61,181 nt of DNA, taken from assembly GCA_016210495.1 (NCBI GenBank), contig JACQUC010000078.1, positions 1 to 61,181 on the forward strand, read 5' to 3'. The notes below the pieces were generated by a model. It was not told the DNA's origin, did no database searches, and saw nothing but the letters and a program-made list of their open reading frames with translations. Shown here piece by piece: positions 24,857-35,761 of this stretch. This stretch comes from Chloroflexota bacterium (GTDB taxonomy: Bacteria; Chloroflexota; FW602-bin22; JACPRP01). The translations under genes were made by a program, and so were the position numbers. How positions within the stretch are numbered: position 1 is the first letter of the stretch; each line of letters begins with the position of its first letter.

Positions 24857-25234
24857 TCAGCCTGCCGCCTTCACCCGTGACCTGTAGTCCTCGATGGCCT
24901 TGAGCTGAGCATCGGCAGCCAGATTGGAGCAGTGCATCTTGTTGCCGGGCAAGCCCCCTAGCGCCTCGGCCACCATCCTGTTGGACACCCCCAAGGCCTC
25001 ATCTAGCGTCTTGCCCTTGACCATCTCAGTAACCATGCTGCTGGTCGCGATCGCCGCGCCGCAGCCGAAGGTCTTGAACTTGATGTCCGCGATCCGCCCG
25101 TCGTTGACTTTGATATATATCTTCATGATGTCGCCGCAGACAGGGTTCCCTTCGGTGCCAACCCCATCGGCATCCATTATCTCGCCGACGTTACGCGGGT
25201 TGCTGAAATGGTCCATCACTACGTCTGAATACAT
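24857..25234 (-). CDS. NifU/IscU-type iron-sulfur cluster scaffold
   Basis: A 125-aa scaffold on which Fe-S clusters are built before transfer. The N-terminus YSDVVMDHFSNPRNVGE and the three ligand cysteines in GNPVCGD, FGCGAA and MHCSNL are conserved; the Asp after the first Cys is also present. No cysteine desulfurase gene is in the window. ATG follows GAGAGG. A perfect consensus promoter at 25359-25387 points at it. Fe-S clients nearby include SdhB, fumarase and the uracil-DNA glycosylase. Confidence 0.93.
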   Translation of the reverse strand: MYSDVVMDHFSNPRNVGEIMDADGVGTEGNPVCGDIMKIYIKVNDGRIADIKFKTFGCGAAIATSSMVTEMVKGKTLDEALGVSNRMVAEALGGLPGNKMHCSNLAADAQLKAIEDYRSRVKAAG

Positions 25235-25358
25235 TCGAGTCGGTACCTCTCACTTTCGCCAGCCTACGGCCTACCAACCACGAGCCGCGTAGGCTCATTG
25301 ACGCTTGTCTCGGCAGACCTGGAAGTATGCTGAAAACCCGAGTATTTTACTTGGAATT

Positions 25359-25387
25359 ATTATACCCAGTGGGGTTGCCTATGTCAA
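25359..25387 (-). promoter_or_regulatory. Consensus sigma-70 promoter for the scaffold gene
   Basis: On the minus strand TTGACA (25382-25387), a 17-bp spacer, and TATAAT (25359-25364), all matching consensus. Expected start is near 25352, giving a leader of about 118 nt before the NifU/IscU-like gene. Confidence 0.85.
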
Positions 25388-25399
25388 CAATCGTTGACA
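25382..25399. promoter_or_regulatory. Palindrome joining two divergent -35 boxes
   Basis: TGTCAAC-AATC-GTTGACA, perfect 7-bp arms. Each arm contains one TTGACA -35 hexamer, one per strand, so a single dimeric regulator or two polymerases competing here would affect both promoters. Confidence 0.7.
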
Positions 25400-25422
25400 C
25401 AACCAGACTGCTATGCTAGACT
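25394..25422 (+). promoter_or_regulatory. Divergent promoter toward glycerate kinase gene
   Basis: TTGACA (25394-25399), 17-bp spacer, TAGACT (25417-25422; four of six match TATAAT). Start expected near 25429, upstream of the glycerate kinase and glycosyltransferase genes. Confidence 0.6.
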
Positions 25423-25532
25423 GAAATTGTCAGGTATCTCGTGGGTCTTGAGGACGTGGCAGGGTGTGGGCCGATGGAGGCGCAGCTAGGAGCCCTGGCC
25501 GCAACAGACCCTTTTTTGTTTGGCGAAAGACA

Positions 25533-26987
25533 ATGGCGAACGTGGCACCATCCGGGGGCTTTCAAAACTTGGGCGATGGCGCCGGGAGCGACCTGGGCGC
25601 CTTTCGCAATGATCTTCCAACAGCGGGTTGGGAAGCGCCAGGTGGAGTATCCCGTGACGAGAGGCTTCGGAGAGGGCGCAGGCTCTCCCTGGCCCTTTAC
25701 CATGCGGCCTTGGCAGCCGTCGATCCCTATCACGCCGTGCTGCGTCACGTTCGCCTGGACGGCAACACCCTTCGTGTGAACGGTGCAGAGTTTCACCTGA
25801 TGCAGCACGGGCGAGTATTCGTCGTGGGCGCCGGCAAGGCGGCCGTGCCAATGGCCAGTGCCCTCGAAGACCTCTTCGGCAGTCGCATCGCCGAGAGTCT
25901 GGTCAGCGTCAAGTATGGGCACGCTGCCCCCACGCGGCGCGTCGCCGTTGTCGAGGCGGGCCACCCCATTCCCGACGCCAACGGTGTACTTGCGGCCACT
26001 CGGATAGCCCAGATGGCGGACGAGGCCACGGCCGACGACATAATCATTTGCCTGTTGTCGGGCGGGGGATCCTCATTGATGGTGCGCCCTCCTCCCGGCG
26101 TTAGCCTCGAGGACAAGCAAACGGTGACCGACCTGTTGCTTCTCAGCGGTGCAGCCATCGGTGAAGTCAACACCGTGCGCAAGCATCTGTCGCTGATCAA
26201 AGGCGGTTGGCTGGCAAAGCTTGCGCATCCGGCCACCCTGATCTCCGTCATCTTGTCGGACGTCTTGGGCAACCCGCTGGACGTGATCGCCTCGGGCCCT
26301 ACCGTGCCGGACCCCACGACCTTTGAGAACGCCCGCGACGTGTTGAGGTCTCGCGGCTTGTGGGACCTCGTTCCTCCCTCCGTCGTCGGCTACCTCGAAG
26401 GCGGCCTCCACGGCGAGAATCCGGAGACGCCCAAGCCCGGCGATGCCGTCTTCGAGCGCACCTGGCATACCATCGTGGGCTGCAACGAGATTGCCGCTAA
26501 CGAGGTCGTGCGTCAAGCGCGCGGCATGGGGCTGAATGCCATACTGGTCAGCGCGTCCGTCGAGGGCGAGGCGAGGGACGTGGCAAAGACCATCGGCGCT
26601 ATGGCCAGGATCGCTGCCCTTTTTGGAACGCCCGTGGCCCGGCCGGCCTGCATCGTGGCCGGTGGCGAGACGACGGTGACCGTGCGCGGGACGGGAATGG
26701 GTGGACGAAGTCAAGAGCTCGCCCTTGCGGCGGCCATCTCCATCGACGGCGCCGACGGCGTCGTGGTCTTGGCCGCTGGTACCGACGGCACCGACGGACC
26801 CACCGATGCCGCTGGGGCTATCGTCGACGGCACCACGATAGCCAGGGCGCGGCGGCTGGGAATGGACCCGGCAGCCTATCTCGCAAACAACGACAGCTAT
26901 CATTTCTTTCAGCGACTTGGCGATCTGGTTGTCACCGGTCCGACGAGGACCAACGTGAACGACCTGATCATCGTCATGGTCCTCTAG
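25533..26987 (+). CDS. Glycerate 2-kinase (GckA/TtuD, MOFRL family)
   Basis: An enzyme of about 484 aa phosphorylating D-glycerate to 2-phosphoglycerate. Family marks: FVVGAGKAAVPMASALE near the N-terminus, LLSGGGSSLMVRPPPGVSLEDK, VNTVRKHLSLIKGG, LSDVLGNPLDVIASGPT, and a C-terminal MOFRL domain (VAGGETTVTVRGTGMGGRSQE, AAGTDGTDGPTDAAGA). The start is uncertain: the frame is open from 25464, and ATG 25533 is the best candidate without a strong SD. The glycosyltransferase downstream (16-bp gap) probably shares glycerate as a substrate or product. 2-Phosphoglycerate would feed the enolase encoded further down. Confidence 0.9.
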   Translation: MANVAPSGGFQNLGDGAGSDLGAFRNDLPTAGWEAPGGVSRDERLRRGRRLSLALYHAALAAVDPYHAVLRHVRLDGNTLRVNGAEFHLMQHGRVFVVGAGKAAVPMASALEDLFGSRIAESLVSVKYGHAAPTRRVAVVEAGHPIPDANGVLAATRIAQMADEATADDIIICLLSGGGSSLMVRPPPGVSLEDKQTVTDLLLLSGAAIGEVNTVRKHLSLIKGGWLAKLAHPATLISVILSDVLGNPLDVIASGPTVPDPTTFENARDVLRSRGLWDLVPPSVVGYLEGGLHGENPETPKPGDAVFERTWHTIVGCNEIAANEVVRQARGMGLNAILVSASVEGEARDVAKTIGAMARIAALFGTPVARPACIVAGGETTVTVRGTGMGGRSQELALAAAISIDGADGVVVLAAGTDGTDGPTDAAGAIVDGTTIARARRLGMDPAAYLANNDSYHFFQRLGDLVVTGPTRTNVNDLIIVMVL

Positions 26988-27003
26988 AAATTGAGGTCAA
27001 AGA

Positions 27004-28251
27004 GTGGACGAATCTACTGCGATCCCGGCGGAGGCCCGCGCTCGTCTGCGGGAAATCGGGGTGGCGGATGTCGTCGTGGGCGTTCCCAGTTACCAGAACG
27101 AAGCTACCATCGGCCACGTGGTGCGAACTGCCGCCGAAGGCTTGATCGTTCACTTCCCGCATCTGAAGTCCGTGATCGTGAACTCAGACGGCGGTTCTTC
27201 AGACAACACCCGCAGAGTCGTCGCGAATGTCGACGTGCCTGGCCCCGTCGAGAAACTGACGATGGTGTACAGGGGGTTGCCGGGCAAAGGCTCCGCCTGC
27301 CGCGCCATTTTCGACGCCGCCGTGCAGTTGGGCGCACGCGCTTGCATCGTCGTCGATTCGGACCTCAGAAGCATCACCCCTCAATGGATCGAGCGGCTTG
27401 CCGGTCCTCTTGTCGCGGGGGACTTCGACTTCGTGGCGCCCTCGTATATCAGGCACAAGTACGACGGCACTATCACCAATAACATCGCCTACCCGCTCAC
27501 ACGTGCCCTCTATGGCCTGCGGGTCAGGCAGCCTATCGGCGGCGATTTCGGCGTGAGCGGCGCTTTGGCCTCTAGGTTCGCCCGGGGCCAGGTATGGCAG
27601 ACCGATGTGGCTCGATTTGGCATCGACATCTGGATGACCACCACGGCCGTTAATGAGGGCTTCCGCATCTGCCAGGCCAGCCTGGGCGCCAAAGTGCACG
27701 ATGCCAAGGATCCGGCGGCCTCCCTTGGCCCGATGTTCGCTCAAGTGGTCGGCACATTGTTTTCGCTTATGGAAACCTACGAGGAGAAATGGCTGGAGGT
27801 CGAATCCAGCGAGCTCGTGCCTGTCTACGGCGCCGCAAAACATCTCGAGCCCGAGCCGATAGTCGTCACCTTGCCGTCGATGATCGATAACTTCAGGGCC
27901 GGCGCCACGCGTCTCGGACGGGTTTGGCGCAAGATCCTCACGGACCAAACCTTCAAGCGGGTGATGGATTGCGCCACCCTCGGCTATGAGGACTACGTCT
28001 TCCCTTCTGATATCTGGGCCAAAGTCGTCTACGATTTTGCCGTCGGGCACCGCGCCTGGGCCAGGCGCAACAAACGCCCTACGGAGATCCTCGAGGCCTT
28101 GACGGCCCTGTACTTCGGACGAACGGCCGGACTGATCATCGATTCCGCCCAGGCGGACGGCGAGCAGTTCGAGGATCTCGTCGAGCAACAGGCGCTTATG
28201 TTCGAGCGCCTCAAGCCCCACCTTGTTAGGCGATGGAAGAGGATTCCCTAA
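27004..28251 (+). CDS. GT-A glycosyltransferase, mannosylglycerate/glucosylglycerate synthase-like
   Basis: A cytosolic GT-A fold enzyme of 415 aa. VVVGVPSYQNEATIGHVV, NSDGGSSDNT, LPGKGSACRAIF, the metal-binding DSD in VVDSDLRSITPQWI, and QPIGGDFGVSGAL are visible. The layout, especially the PGKG and DSD motifs and the long C-terminal helical part, resembles GT78 mannosylglycerate synthases and GpgS-type glucosyl-phosphoglycerate synthases. With glycerate kinase directly upstream, a role in making a glycosylglycerate compatible solute is a reasonable inference. GTG 27004 follows GAGG. Sugar donor and phosphorylation state of the acceptor cannot be read from sequence. Confidence 0.75.
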   Translation: MDESTAIPAEARARLREIGVADVVVGVPSYQNEATIGHVVRTAAEGLIVHFPHLKSVIVNSDGGSSDNTRRVVANVDVPGPVEKLTMVYRGLPGKGSACRAIFDAAVQLGARACIVVDSDLRSITPQWIERLAGPLVAGDFDFVAPSYIRHKYDGTITNNIAYPLTRALYGLRVRQPIGGDFGVSGALASRFARGQVWQTDVARFGIDIWMTTTAVNEGFRICQASLGAKVHDAKDPAASLGPMFAQVVGTLFSLMETYEEKWLEVESSELVPVYGAAKHLEPEPIVVTLPSMIDNFRAGATRLGRVWRKILTDQTFKRVMDCATLGYEDYVFPSDIWAKVVYDFAVGHRAWARRNKRPTEILEALTALYFGRTAGLIIDSAQADGEQFEDLVEQQALMFERLKPHLVRRWKRIP

Positions 28252-28283
28252 TGCCCAATCAGCCAGCATCCGTGTCCGTCTTT

Positions 28284-28346
28284 TGTAGGGGCAACCCTGT
28301 GTGGATTGCCCCGTAGCTTGTAGGGGCAACCCTGCGTGGTTGCCCC
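28284..28346. repeat. Two tandem GTAGGGGCAACC hairpin repeats
   Basis: Units at 28284-28312 and 28318-28346, pattern TGTAGGGGCAACCCT-G(T/C)GTGG(A)-TTGCCCC, arms GGGGCAA/TTGCCCC. The second copy continues with CCGCGCTTCCAGGCTGCAG..GCGCAC, similar to the right part of the MITE-like family (compare 35661-35742). Confidence 0.85.
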
Positions 28347-28389
28347 CGCGCTTCCAGGCTGCAGAGCGCACGAGGAGAAGCGGCCGACC

Positions 28390-30570
28390 ATGTCTCGCAA
28401 ATCTCACGCTCTAGCCGAACGAGCAACAGAAAAAGACAGAAAGACAGGCCTCGAGGCGCTTTTCGCGCCCAGGTCCGTCGCCGTGGTCGGCGCCGCTCGC
28501 ACTCCGGACAAGCTCGGCAACGTGATCCTCAAAAACATCCAAGAGGGCGGTTTCAGGGGCAAGGTCTACCCCATCAATCCCAGGGCTGACGTCATCCTCG
28601 GCCTGCGCTGCTATCCCCGCGTCACCGCCATACCCGGTCCAGTCGACCTCGCCGTAATAGTGGTCCCCCGCGACGAGGTGGCCTCGGCCATCCAGGACTG
28701 CGTCCGGAAGGCTGTGAGGGCCGCCGTCGTCATCACCGCCGGTTTCCGGGAGATCGGCCCCGAGGGTGTAACGGCGGAAAGGGAGGTTACCCGCATCGCC
28801 AGAGCAGGCGGGCTGCGACTCCTCGGCCCTAACTGCCTGGGAGCAATCGATACCCATGCTTCCCTCAACGCCACCTTTGCCGCCAAGATGCCCTTGGCGG
28901 GCGAGATATCTTTTCTGTCGCAATCCGGCGCGCTCTTTGCCGCCATCCTGGATATGGCCGATGCCGAGAAAGTCGGGTTCAATCGCTTTGCCTCTCTTGG
29001 CAACAAAGGCGACGTCGACGAGATCGATCTTCTGGACTTGCTCAAGGACGATAGACTGTCGAAGGTCGTGGTGGCTTACCTGGAGGGTATTTCCGATGGC
29101 CACAGATTCATGTCGGTAGCGCGCTCGCTAACCAGGCAAAAGCCCCTGGTGGTCCTCAAATCCGGCACCACCGCCGCCGGCTCGCGGGCCGTTTCATCGC
29201 ACACGGGCACGCTCGCCGGCTCTGATGCCGCCTACCGCGCCGCTTTCAAGCAAACCGGGGCGCAGCGCGTCGATACCCTGGAAAATATGCTCGATCTGGC
29301 CATTGCCTTCGCCTATCAGCCACTGCCTGAAGGCAGGCGATTGGCCATCGTCACCAACGCCGGGGGGCCCGGCATCATGGCCACCGACGCCTGCGAGCAG
29401 TGGGGAATCCAGCTCGCCCGGTTCACTCCAGAGACGGTCGCGGAGCTGCGTCGCGGCTTGCCGTCCACCGCCAGCGTCTACAACCCCGTCGACCTCGTCG
29501 GCGACGCCGGTGCCGACCGCTATCGGGTCGCCGTCCGGGCCGTAATGAGCGATCCCGGGGTGGACGGATTGCTTGTCCTTCTGACGCCCCAGCGATTGAC
29601 CGACGTGGCGGGTACGGCCAGAGTCATCGTCGAGGCTGCCGCGCTTTCTGGAAGGACGCCCAAGCCCGTGCTCGCCGGGTTCATGGGTAAGGAGACCGTG
29701 CGTGCTGGTGTCGACATCCTGCACCAGGCGCGTGTGCCCAACTACCCGTTCCCCGAGCGAGCCGTCTTCGCCTTTGCGCATATGAACGAGCAGCGCGAAT
29801 GGATGGCCAAGGCCGTGGAGCATCCCAGGAAGTTCGACGTCGACAAAACCGCCGTCGAGGCCGTCTTCCGTCGCGTGCGCGAGTCCGGCAGGCAGACTTT
29901 GGGGGACATTGAGGCGAGACAGGTGGTTGAAGCCTACGGCCTGGGCACACCTCGCTCCGGGCTGGCCCAGTCCACCGAGGAGGCCGTGGCCTTGGCCCAG
30001 CAGATCGGCCTCCCCGTCGCTATGAAGATCGTGTCGCCGGACATCCTGCACAAAACGGAGGTGGGCGGCGTAAGACTGGGTCTTCAGACCCTCGACGAGG
30101 TGCGGGCCGCCGACGTCGCCATCATCCGCAACGCCCGTCGCTATGCCCCTGGCGCGAGGCTTTGGGGCGTCGCCGTCCAGGAAATGGTGAAGCCGGGGCG
30201 CGAGGTGATCGTCGGCGTCAGCTTCGACGCCCAGTTCAAGCACCTTCTGGCGTTCGGCCTTGGGGGCATCTACGTCGAGGTGCTCAAGGACGTCGCTTTC
30301 CGTGTGGCACCCATCACTCCTGGCGAAGCCGAGGCCATGATTCGCGAGATTCGCTCCTATTTGCTGCTCAAAGGTGTTCGACGCGAAAAGCCTGCCGACG
30401 TAGACGCCATCGTCGATGCGCTGCTACGTGTATCGCAGTTGGTGACCGATTTCCCCGAGATAATCGAGATGGATATCAACCCCTTCGTCGTGCACGAGGC
30501 TGGGCAGGGCGGAACCGCCGTCGACGTCCGTATTGGTCTGGCACCAGAGGCAATTCGCCGGGCAGACTGA
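28390..30570 (+). CDS. Acetate-CoA ligase (ADP-forming), fused alpha-beta
   Basis: A 726-aa enzyme that conserves energy by converting acyl-CoA, ADP and Pi to acid, CoA and ATP. The order is a CoA-binding domain (about 14-125, FAPRSVAVVGAARTPDKLG), two succinyl-CoA-ligase-like domains (130-460) including the phospho-His loop VSSHTGTLAGSDAAY, and an ATP-grasp domain (about 500-720, GLPVAMKIVSPDILHKTEVGG, second His at HKTE). ATG 28390 has GAGGAG upstream. It is 17 bp ahead of the DRTGG-domain gene, as is often seen. It would act on acetyl-CoA at the end of the fermentation-like or reversible acetate route. Confidence 0.93.
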   Translation: MSRKSHALAERATEKDRKTGLEALFAPRSVAVVGAARTPDKLGNVILKNIQEGGFRGKVYPINPRADVILGLRCYPRVTAIPGPVDLAVIVVPRDEVASAIQDCVRKAVRAAVVITAGFREIGPEGVTAEREVTRIARAGGLRLLGPNCLGAIDTHASLNATFAAKMPLAGEISFLSQSGALFAAILDMADAEKVGFNRFASLGNKGDVDEIDLLDLLKDDRLSKVVVAYLEGISDGHRFMSVARSLTRQKPLVVLKSGTTAAGSRAVSSHTGTLAGSDAAYRAAFKQTGAQRVDTLENMLDLAIAFAYQPLPEGRRLAIVTNAGGPGIMATDACEQWGIQLARFTPETVAELRRGLPSTASVYNPVDLVGDAGADRYRVAVRAVMSDPGVDGLLVLLTPQRLTDVAGTARVIVEAAALSGRTPKPVLAGFMGKETVRAGVDILHQARVPNYPFPERAVFAFAHMNEQREWMAKAVEHPRKFDVDKTAVEAVFRRVRESGRQTLGDIEARQVVEAYGLGTPRSGLAQSTEEAVALAQQIGLPVAMKIVSPDILHKTEVGGVRLGLQTLDEVRAADVAIIRNARRYAPGARLWGVAVQEMVKPGREVIVGVSFDAQFKHLLAFGLGGIYVEVLKDVAFRVAPITPGEAEAMIREIRSYLLLKGVRREKPADVDAIVDALLRVSQLVTDFPEIIEMDINPFVVHEAGQGGTAVDVRIGLAPEAIRRAD

Positions 30571-30587
30571 AAGGTGGTGAGTGACTG

Positions 30588-31661
30588 ATGGCAACCCTGT
30601 ACGTGATTTCCCTGGAGCCATACGCTGGCAAGACGGCCCTGTGCCTGGGGCTCGGCCTGGAGCTTAAGGCCAGGGGCCTGTCCATCGGGTATATGAAGCC
30701 GCTGGGTACGCTCCCGACCGAGGTCGGCGGCCAGCTAACCGACGAAGACGTCGTGTTCGTCTTGAGAACCCTGGGCGTCGACGAGCCCTACAACCTGGCC
30801 TGTCCCGTCTTGCTGACGCCGGATGTCCTCGAAGAACCCATTAGAGGAACGGTTGTCGATCGATCTGATGTCGTAAGCAACGCCTTTGCCCATCTGTCCA
30901 AGGGCAACGAGGTTCTTGTGATGGAAGGGGGAGCCAAGCTCTCTGACGGTTACTCTTTAGGAATTCCTCAATCGCACCTGGCGCAGATAACCAACGCCAG
31001 CGTGCTGGTCGTCGTCAAGTATGCCCCCGGCCTTGCTATGGACGACATCTTGATGGCGAGGGCTAGTATGGGCGAGCGTCTGGTGGGCGTGATCGTCAAC
31101 AGCACGCCGCCGGAGAGCGTTCCGTTCGTCAAGGAGCGCTTCCCGGCCTTTCTCCAGCGCTACGGTATGCAGCTTTTCGGCGTCATGCCGATGGATAAGC
31201 TGCTGATGGCCATCACCGTCAGGGATCTGGCGCGCCTGCTCGACGGGGAAATACTCTGCGCGGGAGACAAGCTGGACGATCTGGTAGAGAACTTCAGCAT
31301 CGGCGCTATGAACGTCGACACCGCCCTCAAGTACTTCCTGCGCACGCCCAACAAAGCCGTCATCACCGGCGGTGACCGTGCCGATATCCAGTTGGCGGCC
31401 CTTCAGACCTCTACCAAGTGCATTATCTTGACGGGAAACCTCTACCCCGACGCCATCATCCTGGGCCGCGCCGCCGAGCTGGGTGTGCCCACGATCCTCG
31501 TCCGCTACGACACTATGACCACAGTGGGCAGCGTAGAGCGAGCGCTGGGCCACATTCGCCTATCGAGCCAGCGCCAAATCGACCGTCTTCTCGAAATGAT
31601 CAGGGCTGAGATAGACTTGTCCGCCCTGCAAAAGGCCCTGGACACTGGAGGTGTCTCGTAG
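30588..31661 (+). CDS. Phosphotransacetylase-like P-loop/DRTGG-domain protein
   Basis: A 357-aa protein combining a BioD-like P-loop domain (PYAGKTALCLGLGLELKARG; Walker A variant) with a DRTGG domain (about 210-320), the arrangement found at the N-terminus of long phosphotransacetylases but lacking the catalytic Pta domain. Such stand-alone proteins accompany ADP-forming acetyl-CoA synthetases and may sense nucleotides or regulate the enzyme; this is inference. ATG follows AGGTGGTGAG. The TAG stop is the first TAG of the GTAGGGGC repeat immediately downstream. Confidence 0.85.
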   Translation: MATLYVISLEPYAGKTALCLGLGLELKARGLSIGYMKPLGTLPTEVGGQLTDEDVVFVLRTLGVDEPYNLACPVLLTPDVLEEPIRGTVVDRSDVVSNAFAHLSKGNEVLVMEGGAKLSDGYSLGIPQSHLAQITNASVLVVVKYAPGLAMDDILMARASMGERLVGVIVNSTPPESVPFVKERFPAFLQRYGMQLFGVMPMDKLLMAITVRDLARLLDGEILCAGDKLDDLVENFSIGAMNVDTALKYFLRTPNKAVITGGDRADIQLAALQTSTKCIILTGNLYPDAIILGRAAELGVPTILVRYDTMTTVGSVERALGHIRLSSQRQIDRLLEMIRAEIDLSALQKALDTGGVS

Positions 31662-31720
31662 GGGCGCGATTGATCGCGCCCAGGTGTAGGGGTCCGCCTA
31701 AGGCGGACGTGGTTGCCCCC
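31657..31720. repeat. GTAGGGGC-type repeats after the DRTGG gene
   Basis: CGTAGGGGCGCGATTGATCGCGCCC (31657-31681; shown in two parts: CGTAGGGGCGCGAT, then TGATCGCGCCC) is followed at 31685-31720 by TGTAGGGGTCCGCCTAAGG, then CGGACGTGGTTGCCCC. The second shares its CGGACGTGGTTGCC string with the MITE-like copies. Confidence 0.75.
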
Positions 31721-31907
31721 GTCCTGTCCCCTCCCTCTGGTCCTTCCCTCGTTTGGAAGAAAATCGAGGGAACGACTGGGAGAGGGTTAGGGTGTCCGAA
31801 GGACTCCGGACTCCTTCGGAGAGGGTCGTTCCCTCGTATGCGCACGATCCTGCAAACCACAGTCGTCGCTCCATTCGTCCCAGAGATTACGATTTGCCAT
31901 CGGCGGT

Positions 31908-31936
31908 TTGAAATTCAAACCGGTTGCTGGTATACT
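31908..31936 (+). promoter_or_regulatory. Strong sigma-70-like promoter for enolase
   Basis: TTGAAA (31908-31913), 17-bp spacer, TATACT (31931-31936). Five of six bases match consensus in each box. Start is expected near 31943, about 118 nt before the eno ATG. Confidence 0.75.
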
Positions 31937-31957
31937 TGATGGATGACAGGGAGCCCT

Positions 31958-31986
31958 AGAGACGCAGTGCCCCAGGTCTCTTTTTT
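31958..31986 (+). terminator. Terminator-like hairpin in the enolase leader
   Basis: AGAGAC (31958-31963) and GTCTCT (31976-31981) form a 6-bp stem around a 12-nt loop, followed by T5 (TTTTTTG overall). Only about 15 nt separate it from the predicted start, so it may act as an attenuator or pause site. The stem is short. Confidence 0.45.
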
Positions 31987-32045
31987 GTGCCCGGTTGCGT
32001 CCCTTTCGCCTGGCAATCTAGGGTTCATCAGACCCTCGCCAATAA

Positions 32046-33362
<1,317 letters not shown>

Positions 33363-33371
33363 GGCCGTTGA

Positions 33372-34424
<1,053 letters not shown>

Positions 34425-34433
34425 GGTGACCCG

Positions 34434-35627
34434 ATGGACAATCAATCGGTACTTAACATAAAAACCCTCCGCGACATCGACGTGTCGGGCGAGAGAGCCC
34501 TGGTCCGCGTCGATTTCAACGTTCCTCTCGATAAGATGGCCAATATCACCGACGACACGCGCATCACGGCCTCGTTGCCGACCATCCAGTACCTGATCGA
34601 TCACAACGCAAAGGTAATTCTGATGTCCCACCTGGGGCGACCCGACGGCAAGGTGGTCGAGAAACTCCGGCTGGCCCCCGTGGCCAAACGCCTTTCGCAT
34701 TTGCTCAACCGGCCCGTGCAGACGGCGCCGGATTGCGTCGGCGCCGAGGCCGAGGCGGCGGTCAGCCGGATGAAGCCGGGGGACATCATGCTTCTAGAGA
34801 ACCTGCGCTTCCATCTCGATGAAGAGGGTAACGATCCTGAGTTCGCGCGCAAGCTGGCGTCGCTCGGCGACGTCTACGTCGACGATGCCTTCGGCACGGC
34901 CCATCGCGCGCACGCCTCCACCGTCGGCGTGGCCGCGTTCCTACCGGCGGTCGCCGGCTTTCTGATGGAGAAAGAGGTCACCGTCATGGGCCGGGCGCTG
35001 GAACAGCCGGCCCGACCGTTCATCGCCATCATCGGCGGCGCCAAGGTTTCCTCCAAGATCGGCGTGCTCACCAACCTGCTGGACAAGGTCGACTACCTGC
35101 TCATCGGCGGCGGGATGGCCAACACCTTCCTCAAGGCCGAGGGCTACGAGGTGGGCAAGTCTCTCGTGGAGGACCAGCATCTGGACCTTGCCAGGGACCT
35201 GATGCTCCGTGGCGATGAAAAGGTGGTACTGCCGATCGACATGGTCGTGGCCGACCGGCTCGACGAGTCGGCCATGTCCAAGCTGGTCGACGTCGACGGC
35301 GTGGCCCCGGACTCGATCATCGTCGACATCGGCCCCAGGAGCATCGAAAAGTACGAGGGCTATGTCGCGCGGGCCGAGACCATTGTCTGGAATGGCCCCA
35401 TGGGCGTTTTCGAGATACCCCAGTTCGCTGATGGCACCAGAGCGATCGCCGCCGCCCTGGCTCGTAGCAAGGCCGTCACCATCGTCGGCGGGGGTGAGTC
35501 GGTGGCGGCGGTGCAGCAGATGGGCTTTGCCGACAAGATAACCCACGTCTCCACCGGCGGGGGCGCCTCGCTGGAGTTCTTGGAAGGCATCGCGCTGCCC
35601 GGCGTGGCCGTGCTACAACGTAGATAG
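34434..35627 (+). CDS. pgk: Phosphoglycerate kinase
   Basis: 397 aa. It transfers phosphate from 1,3-bisphosphoglycerate to [74 protein letters not shown] and the ATP-site [11 protein letters not shown] are visible. ATG at 34434 follows gap by 9 bp. ACCCGATGG gives only a weak SD, so it may rely on coupling. Confidence 0.98.
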   Translation: MDNQSVLNIKTLRDIDVSGERALVRVDFNVPLDKMANITDDTRITASLPTIQYLIDHNAKVILMSHLGRPDGKVVEKLRLAPVAKRLSHLLNRPVQTAPDCVGAEAEAAVSRMKPGDIMLLENLRFHLDEEGNDPEFARKLASLGDVYVDDAFGTAHRAHASTVGVAAFLPAVAGFLMEKEVTVMGRALEQPARPFIAIIGGAKVSSKIGVLTNLLDKVDYLLIGGGMANTFLKAEGYEVGKSLVEDQHLDLARDLMLRGDEKVVLPIDMVVADRLDESAMSKLVDVDGVAPDSIIVDIGPRSIEKYEGYVARAETIVWNGPMGVFEIPQFADGTRAIAAALARSKAVTIVGGGESVAAVQQMGFADKITHVSTGGGASLEFLEGIALPGVAVLQRR

Positions 35628-35660
35628 ACCAACACGGAAATGCGTCGTTGCCCTGTGCCT

Positions 35661-35742
35661 GGTAGGGGCAACCCTGCGTGGTTGCCCCTTCGCTGCAGGC
35701 TAATGACGTCATCCTCGACGATGCTCACTGTGCGCGCACTAG
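35661..35742. repeat. Chimeric repeat: GTAGGGGC hairpin joined to MITE-like right end
   Basis: GGTAGGGGCAACCCTG, then CGTGGTTGCCCC (35661-35688), runs into TTCGCTGCAGG, ATGACGTCATCC, CGACGATGCTCACTGTGCG and CGCACTAG (ends 35742). The latter half matches the right end of the MITE-like copies at 15881-16007 and 20550-20703. The left end is missing. Confidence 0.65.
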
Positions 35743-35761
35743 AGAAAGGGGTCCCTGGCCA

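Noticed and set aside
28284..28346. Tandem direct repeats considered as a small CRISPR
   Set aside because: Only two units, each a self-complementary hairpin, without unique spacers and without cas genes.
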